This document shows positions 20,442 to 31,144 of a DNA stretch of 64,000 nt, piece after piece. Position 1 is the first letter of the stretch. Every line of letters begins with the position of its first letter. The stretch lies in contig JAJIZI010000018.1 in NCBI GenBank assembly GCA_021018995.1, positions 434,001 to 498,000 of the forward strand. The letters are read 5' to 3'. The notes under the pieces are model-generated. The model did no database searches and was not told where the DNA came from. It was given only the letters and a program-made list of their open reading frames with translations. The stretch is from Chloranthus sessilifolius (Eukaryota; Streptophyta; Magnoliopsida; Chloranthales; Chloranthaceae). Made by a program: the position numbers and the translations under genes.

Positions 20442-22255
20442 GTGTCTGCTAGTAGTCTTCCCTGTTGTTGGTGTGTGTCCAGGTTAGGAAGGAGATCCCT
20501 TAGTCCCACATTAGAGCCTCCTAACCTTGAGATAGAAAAGGCCAGAAGACCAAGAAGGCCCAGACACACCACAGTTGAGCCCCTTAGTGAAACTGAGACA
20601 ACAGTCATGGGTGAAGAGCAACGCAGAATATTGAAGGAGTTGAATGCTCCTGATGATTATAATTCCCCATTCAACATTCAATTCCTAGATGTTAAGGGAA
20701 ACTATGAGATTAAAACCTCAATCTTCCAAATGCTTCCCTCTTTCCATGGGCTCAGTAAGGAAGACCCCTACAAGCACATTGACCAATTCTTGGCCCTGCG
20801 CACAACATTTTCCATTACTGGTTTGGGACCAGAAGCCACTAGATTAAGGCTCTTTCCTTTCTCCCTAAAAGACAGGGCCAACACTTGGTTAGCTACTCTC
20901 CCAAACAACAACATTAATTCTTGGAAAGACCTCTAGACCAAATTTTTGACAAAATTCTTTCCAGACAAAAACCAGCCAGTTAAGGAAAGCAATACTTGCT
21001 TTTGCCCAATCCCCAACTGAGGATTTTAATCAAGCATGGGTCAAATTCAGGGAGATGCTCAAACAATGTCCCCACCACAAGATCCCTAACTGGCAGCTTG
21101 TCCAGAGCTTCTATAATGGGATTGATGAGAAAAATAGAGACATGGTAGATGCCTCTTGTGGTGGAACTTACATGTACAAAACAACTGATAAGGCATGGGA
21201 GTTGTTCGAGGTCATCAGTGAAAATGCTTTCCAAAATATGTCCTTGTCAAGAACTATTCATGGGCCTTCTTCTAAAATGGGACTAGCTGAAATTTCCAAA
21301 GGAAAGGTGTATGAAGTAACTGGGAATAATGACCTGAAAATGCAGATGGTCAATCTTTCTGATAAGTTTAATAAACTATTAACTGTGATGCAACCCAGAT
21401 GGGTTGCACAGGTAATGGAGGCATGTTTATTCTGGCAATCTCCACAACACAGTGGAAGAGTGCCCATCTGTAAGGCAATATCCGGAGTATGTGATGGAAC
21501 AAGCTGCTGCTGCCCAATCATTTGGCCAGCAACAATCTGTTGGCTACAACAAGCAGCCATTTGGGTACCAGCACCAAAATATTGGTTACCAGTGGAGGGA
21601 TCACCCAAATTTGAGGTGGAGACAAGATAATTACATGCAGCCACAACAGATGTTGGCCTTACCTCAAAGGCCACAACAGCAATTTTACCAGGGATATGCC
21701 CCAAGGTCAAATTTCCAGCTTCAGCAGCTGCCCTAGTAGTAAAATCAGTTGGTAGTTCCCCCACCTCAGCCCCAAACTGCTTCTTTTGAGGATCAGGTTT
21801 TGACCTCATTATAAAACCTTGGAACCTTGACTCAGACTGTGAACTCTCACAGTCAAAGCATAAAGAAAATAGAAGAGCAGCTAGGCCAAATATCCAATGC
21901 CTTGGCCAAAAGAGAGGAGGGCAAATTGCCAAGCCAGCCAGTGGCTAACCCTAAGGGCCAATATTTGATTAGAGAAGGTTCCTCAAGTTTTGAGGGAGCT
22001 AATGCAATCACAACCATAAAGTCTAGCAGGCTAGTGGACAACCAGGTTGGAAAGGAACTAGGAGAGGTCATTTTCAAAGAATTCTCGAATGAATGTGAAA
22101 AAGAATGTGCTAGAGTATAGAGCCAAGAGTTACCTGCTACCCTGCAACAAGAAAAAAATAATGAGGCTGTAGTTGAGCCTCAGCAGGAAATAAAAGATGA
22201 TAAAAGAAAAAAAACAAAAATTTAATCATAGGTTTGCAGTTGCGAAACCAGCAGT
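20442..22255 (+). pseudogene. gag of C, broken
   Basis: The first frame starts at 20442 and includes RRILKELNAPDDYNSPFNIQ and PYKHIDQFLALRTTF, the Athila capsid region, up to a TAG at 20934 where a Gln (CAG) is expected. After a frameshift it continues CPHHKIPNWQLVQSFYNGID and DMVDASCGGTYMYKTTDKAW. The zinc knuckle near 21425-21465 is defective: the second Cys is Trp and a frameshift falls inside it. A Gln-rich stretch (YNKQPFGYQHQNIGYQW) and IKKIEEQLGQISNALAKREE follow. A2 has the same domain order with an intact CCHC box. Confidence 0.87.
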
Positions 22256-22262
22256 ACCTTAG

Positions 22263-22905
22263 TTGCCATTTCCTCAAGCTTTGAGTGGCCCTACCCCTTT
22301 TGATAAGGGGAATGCACAGATAGAAGAAATGATGGAGACCTTTAAGCAGGTGAAAATTAATTTGCCCCTACTTGATGCAATTAGACAGGTCCCAGCCTAT
22401 GCCAAATTTCTGAAAGACCTTTGTACCCAGAAAAGAAAAGCTAGATGCCATTTGTCCAAAAAGGTCTTTGCAACCGATACAGTTAATTATGTATTAAACA
22501 TATCAATACCAGAGAAGTTGCAAGACCCAGGGATACCCACTATCCACTGCATAATTGGAGACCACACAATTGGAAGGACCCTTCTAGACCTTGGAGCCCT
22601 TTGTAAACCCTCGCCATACAATGTGTATCGTGACTAGGTTTGAGGCCACCCATTATTGTTGTTAATGGCTAATAGGTCTAAAAGGAGACCTATGGGAGTT
22701 GTTGAGGATGTCTTAGTAAGGGTGGACAAGTTATTTTACCCTGCAGACTTCACTTTTTTGACATGGGTCGCAACAAGTGTACAACCCCTATACATTATTT
22801 TGGGCGGCCATTCTTGGCCCATGCCAATGCTTGCATTCAATGCAGTCGTGGATTATGGAGGTAACTTTTAGACACATAAAGGTTGAACTGAATGTACAAT
22901 AGTGT
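22263..22905 (+). pseudogene. gag-protease junction and aspartic protease of C
   Basis: Contains MMETFKQVKINLPLLDAIRQ and then GIPTIHCIIGDHTIGRTLLD. The active-site strand reads LLDLGALCKPSPYNVY, with changes right after D-L-G-A compared with DLGASVNLLPYSVYEKLG in A1. A stop follows, and the C-terminal half (GVVEDVLVRVDKLFYPADF) is in another frame. Not functional. Confidence 0.82.
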
Positions 22906-23124
22906 AAAAGTACCCTCAATTTGGACAATGAGAAAAGCTTTGCAGTGGATGTACTACAGGAAGTTGTTAAAGAAGAATTGCCCACTCTGTTGGATTGGGG
23001 CAACATTATCAAAAGTTTAGTTAAAGTTTGGGACATGGTAGAGGAAGAAAGCCCATCTTTTATGACAGAAGACATGACCACATTGAAGCCTTCTGTGGGC
23101 TTAGAGTAGCGTTCCATTTGAAAA

Positions 23125-24030
23125 CCTACATTGATGCCTCTTCCTCAAACCAATGAGCAGGAGGAAGAATTACTAACAGTCTTGAGGAAGCATAAAAAGG
23201 CAATTGGTTGGACCATTGCAGATCTCGGAGGGATAGATGCATCAATATGTATGCACATGATCCATTTAGAGGAGGGCTTAGTACCCTCCAGGGAAATGTA
23301 GAGGAAATTGAATCCTCACATGTAGGAAGTGGACCTCAAAGAGATTATAAAATTGCTAGATGCTTGGGTAATTTACCCCATTTCTGATTCTAAATGGGTG
23401 GCACCTATCCAAGTGGTGCCCAAGAAATCTAGCATAACAATCATCACAATTGAGTCTGGAGAGCCGAGACCAGCCTGGGAGACCACTGGCTGGAGGGTTT
23501 GCATAGATTATCAGAAGCTCAACTCTAAAACCAGAAAAGACAACTTCCCTTTCCCCTTCATAGATTAAATTCTGGATAAGTTGGCTGGAAAAGCTTTTTA
23601 TTGTTTTCTTGATGGGTACTCAGGGTACAACCAGATCCCTGTGCACCCTCACGACCAAGAGAAAACTATATTTACTTGCCCTTTTGGCACCTTTGCTTAC
23701 CGAAGGATGCCTTTTGGGTTGTGTAATGCACCAGCTACCTTTCAGAGGTGTATGTATGCCATATTCTCTGATATGATTGACAAGTTCTTGGAAATCTTTA
23801 TGGATGATTTCTCTATATATGGGGACAGTTTTGGCCAATGTCTGCAACACCTCCACCTGGTCTTGCAAAGATGTGAGGAGACCAATCTGGTCTTAAGTTG
23901 GGAAAAGAGCCACTTCATGGTAGCATAAGGTATTGTGTTGGGCCACGTAGTCTCTAAAGAAGGGATTGAGGTAGATAAGGCCAAAGTTGACCATGTAGGA
24001 TTCTATAGGAGGTTCATTAAAGACTTCAGC
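23125..24030 (+). pseudogene. reverse transcriptase of C
   Basis: Recognised by KAIGWTIADLGGI, WVIYPISDSKWVAPIQVVPK, WRVCIDYQKLNSKTRKDNFP, YCFLDGYSGYNQIPVHPHDQ, YRRMPFGLCNAPATFQRCMY and the catalytic FMDD in EIFMDDFSIYG. In-frame stops at 23299, 23322, 23566 and 23926 all sit where A1 or A2 has Gln. Near 23990 about 19 codons present in A2 (the LPPPKTVKQIRSFLG segment) are deleted in frame. Confidence 0.9.
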
Positions 24031-24545
24031 AAAATTGCTAAACCATTGTGCCACCTGCTCTGCCAGGATGTGCCCTTTAATTTTTCTGCTGAATGTCTTG
24101 AGGCTTTTAAAACATTGAAGATATGCCTCACCTCTGCCCCTGTACTTCAAACACCTGACTATGCACTACCCTTTGAGCTGATGTGTGATGCATCCGACTT
24201 GGCAATAGGTGTTGTTTTGTGCCAAAGGAAAGATAAGCTGTCAGTGGTCATTGCCTATGTCAGCAAATCACTTGCTAAAGGTCAGCGGAATTACTCTACA
24301 ACTAAGAAAGAGCTTCTGGCAGTGGTTTTTGTTGTTGACAAATTTAGACCTTATCTACTTGGGTCCTAAAACTGTAATCTTCATAGACCACTCAGCATTG
24401 AAATACCTATTGTCCAAGAAAGATTCTAAGCCCAGGCTGATTAGATGGATACTCCTGTTGCAGGAGTTTGACATTGAAATCAAGGACAAAAAGGGTGTGG
24501 AAAATCTGGTAGCTGACCACTTGTCTAGAATTGTATTGGAAAAAT
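24031..24545 (+). pseudogene. RNase H of C
   Basis: [20 protein letters not shown] carries the first catalytic Asp. YSTTKKELLAVVFVV carries the Glu. After a frameshift at about 24365, [20 protein letters not shown] and [12 protein letters not shown] give the remaining conserved parts. Confidence 0.88.
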
Positions 24546-24599
24546 GTGTTGATGACCCTGCAAATGATGTATTCCTGGATGAGCAATTGTTTTCCATCT

Positions 24600-25891
24600 A
24601 ATCCTTGGTTCCTTGGTATGCACACATTGTAAACTATTTAGTTATAGGCAAGATTCCGGCCCATTGGACCAAAATTGACAAAGACCTGTTCTTCTCACAG
24701 GTCAAATTTGTTTTTTGGGAGGAACCTTGCTTACAAATACTGTGCAGACTAAATCATCCGAAAATGTATTCCAGAAAGTGTTGTTTCCAGTATTTTGGCC
24801 ATGTGCCATGAAAATGCTTGTGGGGGCCACTTTAGTGAAAGAAAAATAGCTGACAAGATCTTGTAGTGTAGGTTCTATTTTCCTTCTTTATTCAGAGATG
24901 CCAATACACAATGTAGGACATGTGAGAGATGTCAGAAATTAGAAGGGATGTCCAAAAGAAACTCTATGCCTTTGCAGCCCATCCTTGTTGTGGAACTGTT
25001 TGATGTCTGGGGTATTGACTTTATGAGCTCCTTTCCTCCTTCAAGTGGTTATCATTTCATCTTAGTGGCAGTGGATTATGTTTCAAAATGAGTAGAAGCT
25101 ATTGCCATAAGAACCAATGATCATCAAGTAGTCCCAAAATTTGTAAAGCAGAATATCTTCTCAAGATTTGGCACCCCTAGAGCCATTATCAGTGATGGGG
25201 GTAGCCATTTCTGTAATAGAAATTTCGAGAGCTTGCTCAAGAAATATTCTGTCACTCATAGGATTGCTACTCCCTACCACTCGCAAACCAGTGGGCAAGT
25301 TGAAATTTCTAATAGGGAGATCAAGCACATCCTTGAGAAGACAGTGAGGACTGACAGAAAGGACTGGGCTGAAAAGCTAAATGATGCATTATGAGCTTAT
25401 AGGACTGCTTATAAGACTCCCATTGGGATGTCCTCATTCAGACTGGTTTATGGCAAGGCTTGCCATCTCCTAGTAGAGTTAGAACACAGGGCCTATTGGG
25501 CTATAAAAAAATTAAATCTAAACCTAACTTCTATCGGTCATCACAGGTCACTACAGCTGTCAGAACTGGATGAGCTGAGGATGGATGCATATGCCAATAC
25601 CCGGATATACAAGGAAAGGTCCAAGGCTTTCTATGAGAAGGGTTTGTTAAGAAAGAGCTTCACTAAGATTTGGTTGTTTAACTCCAAACTAAATTTTTCC
25701 CCGCAAACGAAATCCAGATGGAAGGCCCCTATATTGTCATGAATGTTTCCCCATCTAGTGCTGCGGAAATCAAGGATCCCAAGTATGGGAAAACCTTGAA
25801 AGTGAATGGTCAGAGGCTTAAGCCTTGTTTAGAAAAATCTACTGAACCTATGGACACCATTCACTTTCAAGGGGACCCTTCATTAAACTGA
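24600..25891 (+). pseudogene. integrase of C
   Basis: The zinc domain is recognisable (CHENACGGHFSE, then CRTCERCQKLEG, which keeps the CxxC pair that A2 has partly lost). The core has [19 protein letters not shown] and [13 protein letters not shown], so D, D and E are present. TGA codons at 25088 and 25393 replace the Trp of SKWVEA and ALWAYRT. The end is [13 protein letters not shown] and stops at 25889-25891. Several further small shifts are present. Confidence 0.88.
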
Positions 25892-26590
25892 TCCACAAAT
25901 GTGTCCATGTTGTATTATATGTTCTTTGGTTTTGTTAGGTTTATATTGCCTTCTTTTGTTCAAATTTTTTAGGAAATTTTAGTGGCCTCACTGGAGTTTG
26001 AATCCGTCTGGTCTAATTTCTTTTTATGCTTGGTTTGAATGATTACTTCTCTTAAATTGGTGGCTTTTTATTGAATGCACGATGTTTGGATAATGATTTT
26101 TGCTACCTATACTTGAATATTTGAAGCTATAAGTGGGAGGTCATTTTAAAGTGTCTTGGGGTGCCCTTGGTGGTGAGTTATACCTAGGAACCAGCTACAA
26201 CACAAATGGGAATGGCAGAATGAAGAGCGCGTGCTCTCTGTCTAAAGCTTTACTGTCGCGGGGTCCACAGTAAACCCTGGGAGCCTCTCGCGCAATCCAA
26301 ATGGAATACTTCACTAGCTGTTGTGAGATCCAAGGCAAACCCTGGGAGCCTCTCGCGCAATCCCAGTGCTAAATATAGACCTACATCTATTCTGCGCTTT
26401 CTTTCCCCATAATAAGTTGTGTGACTTATCATTCCCCAAACGAATCACAATTTATTGCTAAACATGGAAAGTGACAAACTTTAATATGCCGATTCATATT
26501 CCACCATCCAAGTATTTTAAATACGCAGTTAGTTCACCTTCATCTCATTCTTTCTCCTCTAACCTTAGCAGTCCTGCCCTACTCATAACC
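25892..26590 (+). promoter_or_regulatory. spacer after integrase of C with U3-like motifs
   Basis: No gene. At 26270-26375 there are two copies of AAACCCTGGGAGCCTCTCGC followed by GCAATCC, 66 bp apart. The shared CTCGCGCAATCC matches the U3 array of this element. TATA-like strings (AAATATAG near 26369, TTTTAAATACG near 26515) and a CT-rich leader follow before the ATG at 26591. Confidence 0.45.
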
Positions 26591-26830
26591 ATGGCGGATA
26601 AAAAACCTACAGAGCTGCCAAACAAATTCTACCCGATGTGGTTGGACCCGCCACCGCCTAAAGAACCAAACCCACTACAATTCCTCTGGGATGAATATGA
26701 GGAGGTGTAGAGGATCCTGGCCAAGGAGGAGAAGAGAGAGAGCAAGACAAAGAAAAAGAAGCAGAAGACCAAACCACCCCCATCTTCTCCCTCATCCTCT
26801 TCAAACCCTCCACCACCTACTCCCCCTTGA
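26591..26830 (+). pseudogene. short third ORF of C (about 79 codons, one internal stop)
   Basis: The ATG at 26591 lies in a strong plant context (ataaccATGGCG). The frame reads MADKKPTELPNKFYPMWLDP and continues proline- and acid-rich to a TAG at 26708-26710. It then stays open as a lysine-rich stretch (EEKRESKTKKKKQKTKPP) and a Ser/Pro tail, ending at 26830. It occupies the place of the 830-codon ORF3 of A1 and A2 but shows no similarity I can see apart from being basic and Pro/Ser-rich. Either a degenerate remnant or a different small ORF; function unknown. Confidence 0.4.
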
Positions 26831-28803
26831 TCCCTGTTCTTTCCCCCCCTCTCCACATGCACCAGGTTGAGGATATCCCTAGGCCAGGGGGAAGAACTAT
26901 TTTGTTTTTGCATAATGTTTTGTTGCTCTGCGTCGAGTCTGTTCTTAGAATTTTACCCTTTTGTAAATCTTTTTGTAATATTTTCATATTATAATGAATT
27001 TTTCTTTTAGTTCTAAACTGTTCAGTTTACTCTCTTTGCTTATTTCTGTTTGTCTACTCTTATGTATTTTTGTTTGTCTTCTTGTGTGTTTACTTGTTGT
27101 GTGCTTTATTTCCTCCTATTTCTGTTCTCCTATCTCTGTATTGAATCTACTACACATCCACTCTTAACTTTGAACCAGTGAGGACACTGCTCCTCAGGGT
27201 TTGGGGGTGTGGCAGGGTAGGTCTACCAATAGAATAGTTAACTTTAGTACGGTAGGGGTGCTGTAATTGGGATGAATAAAGTCAATTTCCACCTAACTTG
27301 CTACAATGAGGAAATTTGTGGAAAATCAAAATATTTTTGCAGACATTTCAAAAATGATAATTTTAAAATCATAGCACCACCATGAAGCTAATATCAAAAA
27401 TTTTTAATTAGTACCTAGTAAACCTAAGAGGAGAGAAAAAGGTGAAAATAAACTCCATGAGTTAAAAAGAAGAGTATATCTAGTGAGATTTGGGCCCATC
27501 AATTTCTGTTAAAGAGTGTTTTGGTATTTTTTTTGCTCTAAGGTTTGATTGACTCAGCACTTTTTACTAGAAGTTAGGCACCTCCAAATCAAAACTGGTT
27601 GATAGCACTCATGACATTAAGGAAATGATTCAAGGCCCTCATTTGGATGGTTTGAGCCTGAAAACCCAACCTTTTAAAACTACCCTTTTGCATACACTCT
27701 TTGAGCCTCAAAAAGTCCTAACAAACACTGGAGTACGTACACCTTAACCTTATGACCTGATTCAACCTTACCCTCACAGAATTCAGAAGGTAAAGGAGGA
27801 GTTAAAGGTAGTGAGAGTGGTCCAACATTTGGTAGAAGGAGAAGAAAAGTAACTTATGAACAACAGTGTCTTGGTGGTATTTGTGTGGTAGTTCATCATA
27901 AAAATCATAAAAAAATAAAAAAAAGAAAAATAATAAAAAGAGAAAAAGAAAGAGAAGTTTGGAGAAGAACATCATCTGAAAGTTAAAAAGAAAAGGAGAA
28001 ACTGGCCACTTTGATTCTGAAATATATTAAGTAAGATGAAGTTGTGCTGAAATGAAGGTAGTGAAGTCAGGAGTCACTCCTTACCTTGCTGATTTCTCAA
28101 TTTTGATTTCCTTTTTACCGCTTCATTCTTTATATCCCTCACCCATAAGCCACATTACAACCCATTCAAAAAGCCTTGAAGATCCAAAGTGAAATGAGCT
28201 GTCAGGTGGAGATGAGGGAGTGCCTAATCTATGGTGAAAAGTCATGAGGATGTCAGAAATTAGAAGCTTTACCTATGCTCATGCTTGCAGGCCCATTTGG
28301 GGTCTCAGAATCGCTCTTGAGCTACTTTAAATGTGAACACCCCTAGATATTCATTGTTGAGAGATAGCCCTGGTGAGAATTGGGTTTGACTTGTAACTTC
28401 ATTGGGGTTGTATCCAACCTGATTTTGAATCTAAGGCAAACTTGGTACTTTTATGTGCACATTGAATTTCTAATGTGAAATGATTGGTGGAAATGCAAAC
28501 CCATGCTAAAAATTTTGAGTTTTAAATGGCCTGCATTACTGCTACAATTTCCTCTAAATTCTAAAGAAAAGTGGATTGATGCTTTATTCATGGAAATTTG
28601 TTTTGTCATTGACTGCGCCACTGTTAATAATTTTAATAGTGAAGTTTGTGGGTATCTTCACTGAAAACCCTCAGGAGACTTCACTCCTCAACTAGGGATC
28701 ACCTAGGGGTTTAAAAGGCTTGGTACATATGCTAAATGTACCTGTGATCCCTACGAAAGTGGCATTTAATTAGTTAAGGCTTTGCTAAGGGGCTAGAAAA
28801 GAT
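26831..28803 (+). other. 3' untranslated region of C with a second polypurine-like tract
   Basis: No gene. GGGTTTGGGGGTGTGGCAG at 27197-27215 duplicates the polypurine-tract core 1.6 kb before the true one, at the position matching 4503-4521 in A1. There is an A-rich stretch at 27896-27960. Parts of 28050-28760 match the 3' untranslated region of A1 and A2 in reverse complement, for example the segment around CTTCACTGAAAACCCTCAGG. Confidence 0.65.
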
Positions 28804-28817
28804 TAGGTTTGGGGTTG
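28804..28817 (+). promoter_or_regulatory. polypurine tract of C
   Basis: TAGGTTTGGGGTTG ends directly at the 3' LTR start. It is slightly degenerate relative to the tract of A (GGTTTGGGGGTG). Confidence 0.85.
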
Positions 28818-31139
28818 TGTTAAGACTTGAAAAGTATCACTTTTCACCCCTTAACTTAACCTCTATCAGACCCTTAGTCATTTAATAAATTTGTGTTAAG
28901 ACAATTTTGTAGGAAATAAGCAGCAGCAGCAGATAAGGCCCTAACCCTGCTAAGAAGCCTACTTTTGCCCCAAAAGTTCCTCAGAAGAAAGGAAGTTGAA
29001 TTCAGACAGAACTTGGTTGCAGCATAGGCAAAGCCCAACAGCAACAAGTCAAGAAATGAGCCTCGCATAGATGTCGCAAGGTTCAATTGATTCAGAGAAA
29101 AATGCTTTGCGCAGTTGTCGCGAGGTTCTCAAGGTAGCACACCAACTGCTCGTGCTGTTCTAGCGTAGATTAATGATAGAAGGGCTCAAAAAGCAGACTT
29201 TGCACAGTTCTCGCGAGGCTCAGTTATAAGCGCTTGCGCAGTCTTACGCCGTCTAGCACAGCTCAAGAGAGGAGCATTTAATCCTCGCACTATTCACTAA
29301 GGAGAGAGAGCTCCAGGCACTCCTGCGCGCAGCTGTCATGCAGTGGCCACGAGATGTAGATCTTTAGGGGACTGCTTGCGCAATCCAGAGGACGATGCAA
29401 TTACTTCTTCGCGAGGATCCCCGTGAGATTCACCAAGGAATGAACTGCGCGCGCAATTCCCGCGCCACTCAAATGGAAAGCGCAATCCCGCGACGACCAG
29501 AGCATTCCCGCGATGACCAAACTATCTATCCCGTGACTGCAAGAGCTTCAAGTCAATTCAATCCCGCGACGACAACTATATCACGCGACAAGACCTGGAT
29601 TACAACCTACAGAGGCTCGGGATCTTAACTTTCCCCACTTCTGTAGGGGCAGTCTGGGAACTTCCAGCAACTAGGGTGCGCACTCCAATGCTCCAATCTC
29701 CGTGCACATACCCCAAGGCATCCAAGGAATAGAAATGAGCCATGATTTCATCGATAAAATAAGGGTTTTCCTAACCCTAATGCTCCCACAGCCGACTGCT
29801 ATGTAAGCCTAAGCCTAATTTAGGTTAAAGGGAGGTGATCTTCTTGAATCGACTGTAGAGTTCTAGTAGGTTAAGGTTAGGGTTTAGGTAGCATCTTTTT
29901 CCTTTTTCTTCTCTCCATAGCCCAACACTTGGTGGCTATGCCTTTCTATGTCTATTTGAAATAGTTTTACTGAAGTTTTAAAATAGGATGTTATACATGT
30001 ATGGGATTGATGTTTGAGGGTTGTTCTGTACAATGTTGTTGCCTTGAGATCCTCCATTGCTAAGTTGTATTGTAAGCAACGGAGGATTTTTTAAAGGATT
30101 TATTCAGATCCAAGTGACCTATGTGTCCAGGCTAGTGCACATATACATGCCTATGCCCCCCCACCACAGGATCCACTAAATCTGAATCCCCATGAGTGGA
30201 TAGGTTATAGCCCTAGGGTGAGGCCAATCTACAGATCTAAGACAGATTCTTCTTCTCTGCACTTGTGCTTGTAGCCCTGTGAGAGATTGTGTAGAGACAG
30301 ACTCCCCTGTATTTGTATAGACCCACTATCAGATGGTAGATCTGATCTGGTTGTAGAGATTGTAGGCTTGTGACTGGATCACTGCTGTCTCTCTGAAGCA
30401 GTGAACAGCTAGATCTAAAGGTAGTACTCAAACTCTTACTAGTCCTGTGTGTCCAGGCTAGTGCACATATGCAGGCCTATGCCCCACACACAACTTTAGA
30501 GGTTGAGGTTCCTATGGATTCTTGAGCTGGTAGCCTGGATGAAGTAGTGCCTACAATGACAAACATGTTCTAACCCATCTATGGACTGTGGATCCCCTAT
30601 TGGATAGTTTGTGACAATTTGAGTGGACAGGTTATAGCCATAAGGGATTAGATCATGGCACAGGGGTGAGTTGGATCCTTTCTCCTCTTTGGTGATAATG
30701 TAGCCATTGGATAGGACTTCTATAGCAGTAGATCTGAGTCTGAGTTATAAAACCCATCAGATCTGTACCCAATAGCTTACTTCTCACCCTTTTTATATTT
30801 ATTTTCTCATACTTCATCATTCTTCTCAACCATTTTTGTAGTTTAGGCATTATGTTACCGTAGGATTTAAACAATAGTGACCTTAAATCCCCTTTCATTT
30901 AGGATTGCTAGATCTGTAGTCAGATCTGGAGGGCCTACTAAAGATGGCTCCCTTGGAGATTTAGACCATTTTCCCTAGGGGACAAACTCTTACTTATCAA
31001 AACTTGCTACAAAGGGCCCTGTATCTTGCAAGTCAAGGCTATTTTTGTTGTGCTGAATCCACCCTCTATTTTTCTTTGATTTTTATTTTTTTGCTCTTAC
31101 CATTTCACAATAAATCAGCACACTAGAAGTTAAACACGA
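28818..31139 (+). repeat. 3' LTR of C (2322 bp)
   Basis: TGTTAAGACTTGAAAAG to AAACACGA. It lacks about 110 bp present in the 5' LTR between 19105 and 19220, and has a small insertion near 29348 (GAGATGTAGATCTTTAGG). These differences accumulated after insertion, because new LTRs are identical. Confidence 0.92.
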
Positions 31140-31144
31140 ACAAC
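31140..31144. other. target-site duplication of C, right (acaac)
   Basis: Exact partner of 17742-17746. Confidence 0.85.

Larger units (their letters stand above)
17747..31139 (+). mobile_element. Athila-like Ty3/gypsy retrotransposon C, full length with target duplication
   Basis: Plus-strand element of 13.4 kb. LTRs are 17747-20139 and 28818-31139. The primer site is at 20146, followed by gag, protease, RT, RNase H, integrase, a short extra ORF, and a polypurine tract at 28804-28817. The 5-bp duplication acaac flanks it exactly at 17742-17746 and 31140-31144. It is inserted in the 5' LTR of E. The LTRs are clearly diverged from each other, and all genes contain stops, so it is old and inactive. 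Confidence 0.93.

Noticed and set aside
17742-31144. Two unrelated LTRs of families B and C forming one element with A1
   Set aside because: C has its own exact target duplication and opposite orientation.
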